DNA from: an uncultured Collinsella sp.
Lineage (GTDB): Bacteria; Actinomycetota; Coriobacteriia; Coriobacteriales; Coriobacteriaceae
Assembly: GCA_902494245.1 (NCBI GenBank)
Contig: CABUSR010000043.1
Location: 1-14,384, forward strand
DNA length: 14,384 nt
Direction of reading: 5' to 3'
Numbering within the stretch: the stretch's first letter is position 1; every line of letters begins with the position of its first letter. The notes below the pieces were generated by a model. It was given only the letters and a program-made list of their open reading frames with translations, had not been told where the DNA came from and made no database searches. Below, one piece after another: positions 1 through 6,342 of the stretch. The translations under genes and the position numbers were made by a program.

Positions 1-98
1 AGGGCCTGGACCTTCTCGTCGTGCCCTCCGCCGAGCTCTCCCGCGGCCGCGGCGGCCCGCGCTGCATGAGCATGCCCTTCTGGCGCGAGGACCTCTAA
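1..98 (+). CDS. arcA: Arginine deiminase, 3' end only (first arcA copy)
   Basis: The window opens inside this gene. Reading from base 3 it encodes the last 31 residues of an arginine deiminase and ends at TAA 96-98. The segment contains the family's C-terminal signature GGPRCMSMPFWRED, whose cysteine is the catalytic nucleophile that attacks the guanidinium carbon of arginine to give citrulline and ammonia. The 98 coding bases plus the next G are identical to the end of the complete arcA at 1945-3186, so this is the tail of a second copy. How far the duplication extends upstream, and whether this copy is intact, cannot be seen. A strong hairpin at 159-192 follows it. The protein family is certain; whether the gene is functional is not known. 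Confidence 0.85.
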   Translation, partial: GLDLLVVPSAELSRGRGGPRCMSMPFWREDL

Positions 99-99
99 G
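1..99 (+). repeat. 99-bp perfect direct repeat, copy 1 (partner 3089-3187)
   Basis: Bases 1-99 match 3089-3187 without a mismatch, at a constant offset of 3088. The match runs up to the window edge on the left and stops one base after the stop codon on the right, where the two downstream sequences become unrelated. This is the visible end of a duplicated arcA. Confidence 0.97.
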
Positions 100-131
100 G
101 TCTTCAAGGACCCGTATAGGTCTTAATACAT

Positions 132-153
132 ACATCTAGCTGCCATTAGATGT
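132..153. repeat. Short inverted repeat ahead of the terminator
   Basis: ACATCTA at 132-138 is the reverse complement of TAGATGT at 147-153, with an 8-nt spacer. It lies between the first arcA copy and the strong hairpin at 159-192. It could be a small operator or a minor stem in the mRNA. There is no other evidence of function. Confidence 0.45.
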
Positions 154-158
154 CTCCC

Positions 159-192
159 ATTGGGGCGGTGCGGATATTCGCACCGCCCCAAT
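159..192 (+). terminator. Hairpin terminator after the first arcA copy
   Basis: A perfect 14-bp stem (ATTGGGGCGGTGCG at 159-172 with its complement at 179-192) closes a 6-nt loop, GATATT. The following sequence (CTTGTATG) has only a weak T-tract, so termination may be incomplete. It sits 55 nt before the arcT start and would limit read-through from the first arcA copy into arcT. Confidence 0.7.
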
Positions 193-247
193 CTTGTATG
201 AGGAACGTCAACACGAATGGATGACTGCTTTTGTAAGGAGCATGGCC

Positions 248-1372
248 ATGGACATCAAGACGATTGGCGTTGAGGAGTGGCTTAACGTTTGGGAGAAGAG
301 CGCTACGTGGGATATCGCCCAGTCGACCATTACCTCGCTTACCATGGGCGAGCTGCGCGCGCTCGACGAGCAGGACGGCGCCATGTTCTATGAGCGCCTG
401 GATCGCGAGAAGATGAACTACGGCTGGATCGAGGGTTCGCCGGAGTTTAAGGCCGAGGTTGCCAAGCTGTATCGTCGCGAGGTCAATCCCGATCACATTC
501 TGCAGACCAATGGCTGCACGGGCGCGAACCTCAACGCCATCATGGCCGTAGTCGAGCCCGGCGACCACGTTATCGCCGAGTGGCCCACCTACGCGCCGCT
601 CTACGAGATTCCGCGTACGCTCGGCGCCGAGGTCGAGTACTGGGAGCTTCGCGAGGAACTCGGCTGGAAGCCCGATATCGAGGAACTCAAGCGCTCGGTA
701 CGCCCCAACACCAAGCTCATCTGCATCAATAACGCATCGAACCCCATCGGTACGGTGCTTGATGCCGATACGCTCGGCCAGATTGCCGAGATCGCCCGCT
801 CGGTAGGCGCCTATGTGCTGTGCGACGAGGTGTACCTGCCGCTTGAGAACACCGAGGACTTTTTGTCGATGGCCGATGTGTACGAGAAAGCCATCGTCAC
901 CAACTCGGTGTCTAAGACCTATTCGACGCCTGCGGCCCGCGTGGGCTGGGTTGTGGCAGACGAAGAGGTATCTAACCGCATTCGCACGTACCGCGACTAC
1001 ACCATGATTTGCGGCGGCGTGTTCAACGACGCCCTGGCGACCTATGTGCTCAAGCACAAGGACAAGATCCTCAAGCGCAACCGCAAGATCGTGTTTGGAA
1101 ACCGCGATATCGCACAGGCTTGGATTGATACGCAGCATCGCGTTTCCTGGACGGCCCCACAGGGTGTGTCCACCTCGTTTATCCAGCTGGACATTCCCGA
1201 GCATGACGAGGAGTTCTGCAAGCGCCTGCTGGCCGAGAGGGGAGTGCTGTTGGTTCCCGGTAGCCGCTTTGAACTTCCCTGTGGCGCACGCCTGGGCTAC
1301 TGCGCGAGCGAGGACGTTCTGCGCGAGGGTCTGAGGCTTCTGGGCGAGGCACTGGCGGAGTTCGATCGCTAG
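248..1372 (+). CDS. arcT: ArcT-like PLP-dependent aminotransferase
   Basis: A fold-type I (class I/II) aminotransferase of 374 aa. Visible signatures are the NNASNPIG turn (N165), CDEVY (D193, Y196; the Asp contacts the PLP pyridine nitrogen), SVSKTYS with the Schiff-base lysine K223, and GARLGY with R348 as the likely substrate-carboxylate arginine. The start at 248 is chosen because AAGGAG (235-240) lies 7 nt upstream; in-frame ATGs at 194, 224 and 242 are badly placed relative to it. Putative transaminases called ArcT occur in arginine deiminase clusters of lactic acid bacteria, and the position between two arcA copies fits that role. The substrate is not established; ornithine, arginine or a keto acid acceptor are possibilities. 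Codon use is more mixed than in the neighbouring arcA. The enzyme class is secure; the ArcT name rests on context. Confidence 0.82.
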   Translation: MDIKTIGVEEWLNVWEKSATWDIAQSTITSLTMGELRALDEQDGAMFYERLDREKMNYGWIEGSPEFKAEVAKLYRREVNPDHILQTNGCTGANLNAIMAVVEPGDHVIAEWPTYAPLYEIPRTLGAEVEYWELREELGWKPDIEELKRSVRPNTKLICINNASNPIGTVLDADTLGQIAEIARSVGAYVLCDEVYLPLENTEDFLSMADVYEKAIVTNSVSKTYSTPAARVGWVVADEEVSNRIRTYRDYTMICGGVFNDALATYVLKHKDKILKRNRKIVFGNRDIAQAWIDTQHRVSWTAPQGVSTSFIQLDIPEHDEEFCKRLLAERGVLLVPGSRFELPCGARLGYCASEDVLREGLRLLGEALAEFDR

Positions 1373-1537
1373 GATCACGACGCCCTTCGTAGGCCGTTTT
1401 CAAATTGGCCGACGATAATCGAAAACGGATCTGTTTCCCTAGGGGAGCGGGTCTGTTTTTCTATACCGAGAAGTCAAGTTGTTACAAATGAGGCCGTAAG
1501 GCGAGCCGGTATCCGATGGGCCTTATACTGAGCTTCC

Positions 1538-1569
1538 GGTGAACGGTATCAAGCGTCTGGTAAACGGTA
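1538..1569 (-). promoter_or_regulatory. Paired motif GGTRAACGGTA, 21-bp spacing
   Basis: GGTGAACGGTA (1538-1548) and GGTAAACGGTA (1559-1569) differ at one base and repeat with a 21-bp period, two turns of the helix. The second copy is overlapped by the inverted repeat CTGGTAA/TTACCAG (1557-1563/1575-1581). Read on the other strand the motif is TACCGTTYACC, which recurs at 1797 and near 8072-8100. Confidence 0.5.
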
Positions 1570-1603
1570 ATTTGTTACCAGAAATGAATAGGACAAACTT
1601 TTT

Positions 1604-1621
1604 TCTGAATAAAAATGAAAA
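1604..1621 (+). promoter_or_regulatory. ARG-box-like ArgR/AhrC site
   Basis: This 18-mer matches the Bacillus-type ARG box consensus CATGAATAAAAATKCAAK, as I recall it, at 14 of 18 positions. Further TGAAT half-sites lie close by: ATGAAT at 1584-1589 and the inverted pair TATGAAT/ATTCATA at 1636-1659. ArgR/AhrC-family proteins activate arginine catabolism in several Gram-positives. No such regulator gene is in the window, and AT-rich DNA raises the chance of accidental matches. Confidence 0.4.
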
Positions 1622-1690
1622 TGGTTGAGACGCGGTATGAATCGCTAATTCTATTCATAGCTTTATTGGAAATATGCAATTTGAGGGTGG

Positions 1691-1762
1691 TTTAATAAAG
1701 TTAAGTTCCATTTGTTATTTGGATTGAAAACGCGTTTAAGCACGTAAATAAACTTTATTAAA
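1691..1762. repeat. 12-bp perfect inverted repeat, 48-bp spacer
   Basis: TTTAATAAAGTT at 1691-1702 is exactly matched by AACTTTATTAAA at 1751-1762. The arms are about 200 bp upstream of arcA in the AT-richest part of the gap. They could be two operators for a looping repressor or one long stem in a leader transcript. Confidence 0.5.
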
Positions 1763-1796
1763 TCAAAGTGTGCCATGCGTGAAGTATATGTGTATG

Positions 1797-1826
1797 CCGT
1801 TCACCCCTCATATAAAACCGTTCGGG
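1797..1826 (+). promoter_or_regulatory. Paired CCGTTC motif near the arcA promoter
   Basis: CCGTTCACC (1797-1805) and CCGTTCGGG (1818-1826) start 21 bp apart, the same period as the oppositely oriented pair at 1538-1569. The second half-site lies about 30 bp upstream of the TATAAA at 1857-1862, where an activator bound near -40 would sit. The second copy is degenerate after CCGTTC. Confidence 0.4.
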
Positions 1827-1944
1827 GGCGAGGTGGAAGTATGAACTGATTTTGGATATAAATATGTCGTCAGCAATAACGCCTCACACGGAGGGGCGCT
1901 AACGAATCGGCCCTGACAGGGGCCCGAAAGAAAGGTAGGAGGCC

Positions 1945-3186
1945 ATGACGAAAGGTCTGCACGTGCCTTCCGAGATCGGCAAGCTCAGGAAGGTCTGCCT
2001 GCACCGCCCCGGCGACGAGCTCCTCAACCTGCCGCCCGACGAGCTCGAGCGACTCCTGTTCGACGACGTCCCGTTCCTGGAGGTCGCACAGCAGGAGCAC
2101 GACACCTTCGCCCAGATCCTGAGGGACCAGGGCGTCGAGGTCCTCTATCTGGAGAACCTCGTCGCGGAGGTGTTCGACCAGGTCCCCGGCGCCCGCGCCG
2201 AGTTCACCGACCAGTACATCGCCGAGGCCGGCGTCCGCGGCCAGCACATGCCGCAGATCGTCCGCGAGAAGCTTGACTCCATCGAGGACAACCTCGAGTT
2301 CGTCAAGAAGACCATGGCCGGCATGACCAAGGCCGAGATCGACCTGCCCCTCACGGCGTCCACGACCCTCGACTCCCTGGTCAACTCCGAGTCCGAGTCC
2401 GACCTGATCATCGACCCGATGCCCAACCTCTACTTCACCCGCGACCCGTTCGCGGTCGTCGGCGAGGGCGTCAACCTCAACCGCATGTACTCGGTCACCC
2501 GCAACCGCGAGACCCTGTACGGCAAGTACGTCTTCAAGTACCACCCCGACTACAAGGACGTCTCCCTGTACTTCCGCCGCGACTGCCAGTTCCACACCGA
2601 GGGCGGCGACGTGCTGAACATCAACGAGAAGACCCTCGCCGTCGGCATCTCCCAGCGCACCCAGGCCGCAGCTATCGACGTCATGGCCCAGAACATCTTC
2701 TGGAACTCCGACTCCAAGGTCGAGCGCATCCTGGCCTTCGACATCCCGGTCTCGCGCGCCTTCATGCACCTCGACACGGTCTTCACCCAGATCGACGTCG
2801 ATAAGTTCACGATCCACCCCGCCATCATGGGCACCCTGCGCGTCTACGAGCTGACCGCCGGCAAGAACCCGGGCGACGTGAACATCCGCCTGATCGAGGA
2901 CACCCTCGAGCACGTCCTGGAGGACGCCACCGGCGTCGACCAGGTCAAGCTGATCCCCTGCGGCGGCGGCGACCCGATCGCGGCCTCCCGCGAGCAGTGG
3001 AACGACGGCTCCAACACCCTGTGCGTCGAGCCCGGCAAGATCTGCGTCTACGCCCGCAACACCGTCACCAACGACGTGCTGTACAAGGAGGGCCTGGACC
3101 TTCTCGTCGTGCCCTCCGCCGAGCTCTCCCGCGGCCGCGGCGGCCCGCGCTGCATGAGCATGCCCTTCTGGCGCGAGGACCTCTAA
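1945..3186 (+). CDS. arcA: Arginine deiminase (complete copy)
   Basis: Hydrolyses arginine to citrulline and ammonia, the first step of the cytoplasmic ADI pathway. At 413 aa it has the normal family length. Expected catalytic residues are visible: D167 in FTRDPF, E219 and D222 in FHTEGGD, H275 and D277 in MHLDT, and nucleophile C403 in GGPRCMSMPFWRED. The ATG at 1945 follows AGGAGG (1937-1942) at an unusually short 2-nt gap; AAAGAAAGG (1927-1935) may also contribute. Codons end almost entirely in C or G, more extremely than in arcT, which fits strong expression or a different history. The last 98 coding bases are repeated exactly at the window start. Two hairpins separate it from arcB, so the pair may be co-transcribed with attenuation. 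Identification is secure. Confidence 0.98.
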   Translation: MTKGLHVPSEIGKLRKVCLHRPGDELLNLPPDELERLLFDDVPFLEVAQQEHDTFAQILRDQGVEVLYLENLVAEVFDQVPGARAEFTDQYIAEAGVRGQHMPQIVREKLDSIEDNLEFVKKTMAGMTKAEIDLPLTASTTLDSLVNSESESDLIIDPMPNLYFTRDPFAVVGEGVNLNRMYSVTRNRETLYGKYVFKYHPDYKDVSLYFRRDCQFHTEGGDVLNINEKTLAVGISQRTQAAAIDVMAQNIFWNSDSKVERILAFDIPVSRAFMHLDTVFTQIDVDKFTIHPAIMGTLRVYELTAGKNPGDVNIRLIEDTLEHVLEDATGVDQVKLIPCGGGDPIAASREQWNDGSNTLCVEPGKICVYARNTVTNDVLYKEGLDLLVVPSAELSRGRGGPRCMSMPFWREDL

Positions 3187-3187
3187 G
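3089..3187 (+). repeat. 99-bp perfect direct repeat, copy 2
   Basis: This is the 3' end of the complete arcA, identical to bases 1-99. Identity ends one base past the stop codon, as expected if the coding sequence rather than the whole locus was duplicated or homogenised. Confidence 0.97.
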
Positions 3188-3198
3188 TCTTTCCGTTT

Positions 3199-3248
3199 CC
3201 GGTGCGGTCCCCCTACAACCGCACCGGTTTTGCCCGTCAAACGGGCAA
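3199..3248 (+). terminator. Tandem hairpins between arcA and arcB
   Basis: The first stem pairs CCGGTGCGGT (3199-3208) with ACCGCACCGG (3218-3227) and is followed by TTTT (3228-3231). The second pairs TTGCCCGT (3230-3237) with ACGGGCAA (3241-3248) over a CAA loop. The first resembles an intrinsic terminator with a short T-run, so it probably attenuates rather than fully blocks transcription into arcB. It would let arcA be expressed above arcB. Confidence 0.65.
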
Positions 3249-3291
3249 CACTAATACTTACGTAATTCATTTTTTCGAAAGGAAACGAACC

Positions 3292-4287
3292 ATGGGTGTT
3301 AACCTCTCCGGCCGTAGCTTCCTCAAGCTCCTCGACCTCTCCACCGAGGAGATCGAGTACTTGCTCAAGCTTTCCAAGAACTTCAAGGACATGAAGCGCG
3401 CTGGCGTTCCGCACCGCTATCTCGAGGGCAAGAACATCGTTCTGCTCTTCCAGAAGACCTCCACTCGTACCCGCTGCGCCTTCGAGGTCGGCGGCATGGA
3501 TCTGGGCATGGGCGTCACCTACCTCGATCCCGGTTCGTCGCAGATGGGCAAGAAGGAGTCCATCGAGGACACCGCCCGCGTTCTCGGCCGCATGTATGAC
3601 GGCATCGAGTTCCGTGGCTTTGCCCAGGACGACGTCGAGGAGCTCGCTGCCAAGTCCGGCGTGCCCGTGTGGAACGGCCTGACCACCGAGTGGCACCCCA
3701 CCCAGATGCTTGCCGACATCCTGACCGTCCAGGAGAACTTCAACTACGACATCAAGGGTAAGACCCTCGTCTTCATGGGCGACTGCAAGAACAACGTTGC
3801 TCGCTCCCTCATGGTTGTCTGCTCCAAGCTCGGCATGAACTTCGTGGCCTGCGGCCCCGAGGAGTGCATGCCCGCCGACGACGTCATCGAGGCCTGCAAG
3901 CCCATCGCCGAGGCCAACGGCTGCACCATCAAGCTGACCACCGACGTCAAGGACGGCGTCACCGGTGCCGACGTTATCTACACCGACGTGTGGGTCTCCA
4001 TGGGCGAGCCCGACGAGGTCTGGGCTGAGCGCATCGCCCAGCTCACCCCGTATCGTGTCACCTCCGAGGTCATGGCTATGGCCAACCCGGGTGCCATCTT
4101 CCTGCACTGCCTGCCCAGCTTCCACGACACCAACACCACGATTGGCGCCGAGAAGTGCGAGCAGTTCGGCATCACCGAGCAGGAGGTCACCGACGAGGTC
4201 TTCGAGAGCCCCGCTTCCAAGGTCTTCGACGAGGCCGAGAACCGCATGCACACCATTAAGGCTGTCATGTACGCCACGCTCAAGTAA
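3292..4287 (+). CDS. arcB: Ornithine carbamoyltransferase (catabolic)
   Basis: Interconverts citrulline plus phosphate with ornithine plus carbamoyl phosphate; in this cluster it should run in the catabolic direction, downstream of ArcA. The 331-aa length is typical. Signatures are the carbamoyl-phosphate loop STRTR (57-61), HPTQ (135-138), HCLP (272-275) for ornithine binding and closure, and a normal C-terminus. The ATG at 3292 is preceded by AAAGGA (3278-3283), 8 nt away; the frame is open further upstream, but no other start has such a site. The 105-bp gap to arcA holds two hairpins and a TTACGTAATTCAT stretch (3256-3268) with one TGAAT half-site. A strong hairpin follows the gene. The family is certain; the catabolic role is inferred from the neighbours. 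Confidence 0.96.
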   Translation: MGVNLSGRSFLKLLDLSTEEIEYLLKLSKNFKDMKRAGVPHRYLEGKNIVLLFQKTSTRTRCAFEVGGMDLGMGVTYLDPGSSQMGKKESIEDTARVLGRMYDGIEFRGFAQDDVEELAAKSGVPVWNGLTTEWHPTQMLADILTVQENFNYDIKGKTLVFMGDCKNNVARSLMVVCSKLGMNFVACGPEECMPADDVIEACKPIAEANGCTIKLTTDVKDGVTGADVIYTDVWVSMGEPDEVWAERIAQLTPYRVTSEVMAMANPGAIFLHCLPSFHDTNTTIGAEKCEQFGITEQEVTDEVFESPASKVFDEAENRMHTIKAVMYATLK

Positions 4288-4302
4288 GAGCATCTAGCAT
4301 CT

Positions 4303-4338
4303 CGCTCGGGGTGTCTTGCTGCACACCCCGAGCGGCTT
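4303..4338 (+). terminator. Terminator hairpin after arcB
   Basis: A perfect 12-bp stem pairs CGCTCGGGGTGT (4303-4314) with ACACCCCGAGCG (4323-4334) over an 8-nt loop. GCTTTG follows, so the T-tract is short. It lies 100 nt before the transporter gene and may give partial termination or mRNA 3'-end protection. Confidence 0.7.
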
Positions 4339-4434
4339 TGTCTGGTAAATATCTCGCGTCGGGCGGTGGGCACGGCACGGAAGATCCGCTTCGCGCGAGA
4401 AAGTTAAATGATTTATGAAGGGGGGATGAGAACT

Positions 4435-5913
4435 ATGACTGAGACCGCTAAGAAAAAGCGCGGTATGCCTTCATCGTTCACCATTCTTCTTGCTCTGCTG
4501 GCAATTGTTGCAGTTGTTACCGTTATCGTCTCCGGCACGTCCGGCGGCGCGGTTACTGCCGCCCGTCTGAGCGATTTCTGCACCGCCCCGATTAAGGGCT
4601 TCGCTGACGCTCTGCCCGTCTGCCTCTTCGTTATGATCCTGGGCGGCTTCCTCGGTATGATGACCGAGACCGGCGCCCTGGACAACGGCATCGCCGTCCT
4701 GGTGCAGAAGCTTAAGGGCAACGAGATCATGCTCATTCCTGTCCTTATGCTCATCTTCTCCCTCGGTGGTACCACCTATGGTATGTGCGAGGAGACCGTT
4801 CCCTTCTACGCCCTGCTCGCCGCTACCATGATGGCCGCTGGCTTCGACCCCATGGTCGGTGCCGCTACCGTCCTGCTCGGCGCTGGCTGCGGCTGCCTGG
4901 GCTCCACGGTTAACCCGTTCGCCGTCGGCGCTGCCGTTGACGCTCTGACCGGCGTTGGCATTGAGGTCAACCAGTCCATCATCATCGGCCTCGGTGCCGT
5001 CCTGTGGATTGTCACTACCGCTATGTCCATCGTCTTCGTGATGAACTATGCCAAGAAGGTCAAGGCTGACAAGGGTTCCACCATCCTGTCGATGCAGGAG
5101 CTTAAGGACGCCGAAGAGGCTCACGGCAAGGCTGCTTCCGAGGTCCACAAGGAGGTCAAGCTCACTGGTCGTCAGAAGGGTGTTCTGATCGCCTTCGCCT
5201 TCACCTTCGTCGTCATGATCGTCGGCTTCATCCCGCTGGCCGACCTCAACGAGGGCGTCGCCAACTTCTTCGACGCTGGCGCTGTCTACGACGCCGACGG
5301 TAACGCCGTCGTCCAGGGCTGGTCTGCCCTGATCACCGGCCTGCCCATTGGCCAGTGGTACTTCGACGAGGCTTCCACCTGGTTCTTCCTCATGGCCGTC
5401 CTGATCGGTATCATCGGTGGCCTGTCCGAGAAGCAGATCGTTAACACCTTCATCACCGGCGCTGCCGACATGATGTCCGTTGTTCTCGTCATCGCCCTCG
5501 CCCGTGGTATCTCCGTCCTCATGGCTAACACCGGCCTCGATGTCTACGTCCTCGACGCTGCCGCCAATGCTCTGGCTGGCCTGTCCGGCGTGATCTTCGC
5601 TCCCATGAGCTTCCTGGTCTACTTCGGCCTGTCCTTCCTGATCCCCTCGACCTCCGGTATGGCCACCGTCTCCATGCCCATCATGGGACCGCTGGCTGTT
5701 AAGCTCGGCTTCTCGCCCGAGGTCATGGTCATGATCTTCTCCGCCGCCATCGGTGTCGTGAACCTGTTCACCCCGACCTCCGGCGCCATCATGGGCGGTC
5801 TCGCCCTGGCCAAGATCGAGTGGACGACCTGGCTCAAGTTTGCCCTTAAGCTCATCGTCGCGCTCTCCGTCGTCTGCGCCGTCATCCTGACCGTCGCCTG
5901 CGTGCTGCTCTAA
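4435..5913 (+). CDS. arcD: YfcC/DcuC-family carrier, probable arginine/ornithine exchanger
   Basis: A polytopic inner-membrane protein of 492 aa, rich in hydrophobic segments from about residue 14 on, with a charged cytoplasmic loop near 206-243 (KKVKADKG to TGRQKG). The sequence fits the YfcC branch of the DcuC-type carriers, including the GGTTYGMCEETVPFY and STVNPFAVG segments. YfcC-type proteins serve as ArcD in the ADI operons of several streptococci, so arginine import coupled to ornithine export is the likely role; transport of another amino acid or a dicarboxylate remains possible. The start at 4435 is chosen because the G-run at 4417-4425 (GAAGGGGGG) lies 9 nt upstream; ATGs at 4408 and 4426 precede or abut it. 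Codon use is highly optimised, as in arcB. The family is secure; the substrate is inferred from context. Confidence 0.85.
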   Translation: MTETAKKKRGMPSSFTILLALLAIVAVVTVIVSGTSGGAVTAARLSDFCTAPIKGFADALPVCLFVMILGGFLGMMTETGALDNGIAVLVQKLKGNEIMLIPVLMLIFSLGGTTYGMCEETVPFYALLAATMMAAGFDPMVGAATVLLGAGCGCLGSTVNPFAVGAAVDALTGVGIEVNQSIIIGLGAVLWIVTTAMSIVFVMNYAKKVKADKGSTILSMQELKDAEEAHGKAASEVHKEVKLTGRQKGVLIAFAFTFVVMIVGFIPLADLNEGVANFFDAGAVYDADGNAVVQGWSALITGLPIGQWYFDEASTWFFLMAVLIGIIGGLSEKQIVNTFITGAADMMSVVLVIALARGISVLMANTGLDVYVLDAAANALAGLSGVIFAPMSFLVYFGLSFLIPSTSGMATVSMPIMGPLAVKLGFSPEVMVMIFSAAIGVVNLFTPTSGAIMGGLALAKIEWTTWLKFALKLIVALSVVCAVILTVACVLL

Positions 5914-6081
5914 GTACCCAACGGGTACCCCACGGAAACCTTGACGATCCTGTAAAGGATCACCTGGTCATCGTCTGTCCGGTGGGGTAAACCCACCGGT
6001 AGACTCCTACCTTTAGCCCCCTTCCGTTCCGTGCGCGGGAGGGGGCGCTCTCATGTTGCGCGGTTCTACGAACCGCGCAAC
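5914..6081 (+). ncRNA. Dense multi-stem region after arcD, candidate structured RNA
   Basis: Seven stems crowd into 168 nt: GTACCC/GGGTAC (5914-5919/5923-5928), GATCCT/AGGATC (5946-5951/5956-5961), CCGGTGGG/CCCACCGG (5979-5986/5992-5999), GGTAG/CTACC (5998-6002/6007-6011), a 12-pair stem (6016-6027/6035-6046), and a perfect 12-bp stem (6055-6066/6070-6081). TACCCCAC (5926-5933) can also pair exactly with GTGGGGTA (5982-5989), which excludes the 5979-5999 hairpin. I recognise no known RNA family. It may be a structured 3' UTR of arcD, a small RNA ending at the terminator at 6124-6165, or a cluster of weak terminators. Confidence 0.35.
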
Positions 6082-6123
6082 CAGTCGACGCTGCGCGCTG
6101 CCCAGGACGACAATTTGTCATTC

Positions 6124-6165
6124 AAAAGGCAAGGCATGACCAGAAGGTCTATGCCTTGCCTTTTT
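6124..6165. terminator. Strong bidirectional intrinsic terminator
   Basis: AAAAGGCAAGGCAT (6124-6137) pairs perfectly with ATGCCTTGCCTTTT (6151-6164), with a further GACC/GGTC pairing inside (6138-6141/6146-6149). The A-run before and T-run after the stem make it usable from either side. On the + strand it ends transcription from the arc operon or the structured region upstream. Confidence 0.93.
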
Positions 6166-6342
6166 CATGCCAACTTGTACGTCCTGGACGTCGCTCGCTG
6201 ACTTATGCTCAACCTGCGACGTTCCCCTTAATTGGTGCAGGGGGCTGCTTGTTCGCTCTGGTACCCGTTCGCTGTCCGTTCTCTGCCCGCGACGTTTCTG
6301 TTGTTGGTGCAAAGGGGTCAGGTTACTTCGCGCCAAAAGGGG
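6166..6342. repeat. Degenerate two-copy repeat in the intergenic region
   Basis: GCGACGTT occurs at 6216-6223 and 6289-6296, each followed 15-16 bp later by TTGGTGCA (6232-6239, 6304-6311) and then a run of G. The two units are 72-73 bp apart. An odd palindrome, ACGTCC-T-GGACGT, lies at 6179-6191. No gene is supported here. The stretch could be the decayed interior of a small non-autonomous element whose most conserved part is the palindrome at 6343-6411. Confidence 0.4.

Larger units (their letters stand above)
1373..1944 (+). promoter_or_regulatory. Long AT-rich control region upstream of arcA
   Basis: This 572-bp gap carries no credible gene. It holds, in order: an 8-bp inverted repeat (CCGTTTTC 1394-1401 / GAAAACGG 1421-1428); a CGGRTCTGTTT direct repeat (1426, 1448); GGTRAACGGTA twice, 21 bp apart (1538, 1559); CTGGTAA/TTACCAG (1557-1563/1575-1581); an ARG-box-like site (1604-1621); TATGAAT/ATTCATA (1636-1642/1653-1659); a 12-bp inverted repeat (1691-1702/1751-1762); and CCGTTC twice, 21 bp apart (1797, 1818). 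Possible -10 elements TATAAA lie at 1811-1816 and 1857-1862, neither with a good -35, which suggests an activator-dependent promoter. Two small hairpins (1880-1898, 1909-1924) precede the AGGAGG of arcA. Confidence 0.7.

Noticed and set aside
194..247. Upstream start for the aminotransferase at 194
   Set aside because: It begins right after the terminator stem without a ribosome binding site; AAGGAG at 235-240 favours 248.
1421..1460. Terminator after arcT
   Set aside because: The CCGTTTTC/GAAAACGG stem has a 19-nt loop and is not followed directly by a T-run; the T-run at 1456-1460 has no stable stem before it.
1870..4293. A very long open frame (about 807 codons) on the - strand across arcA and arcB
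   Set aside because: It mirrors two well-identified + strand genes; extreme G/C at third positions removes stop codons from one antisense frame. Its translation is low-complexity (Gly, Val, Leu, Asp, Ala) and matches no family I know.
5914..6081. Known structural RNAs (SRP RNA, RNase P RNA, tmRNA, 6S)
   Set aside because: None of the conserved sequence motifs I know for these RNAs is present.
6216..6311. CRISPR array
   Set aside because: Only two degenerate units 72-73 bp apart, with short conserved blocks and no further copies.
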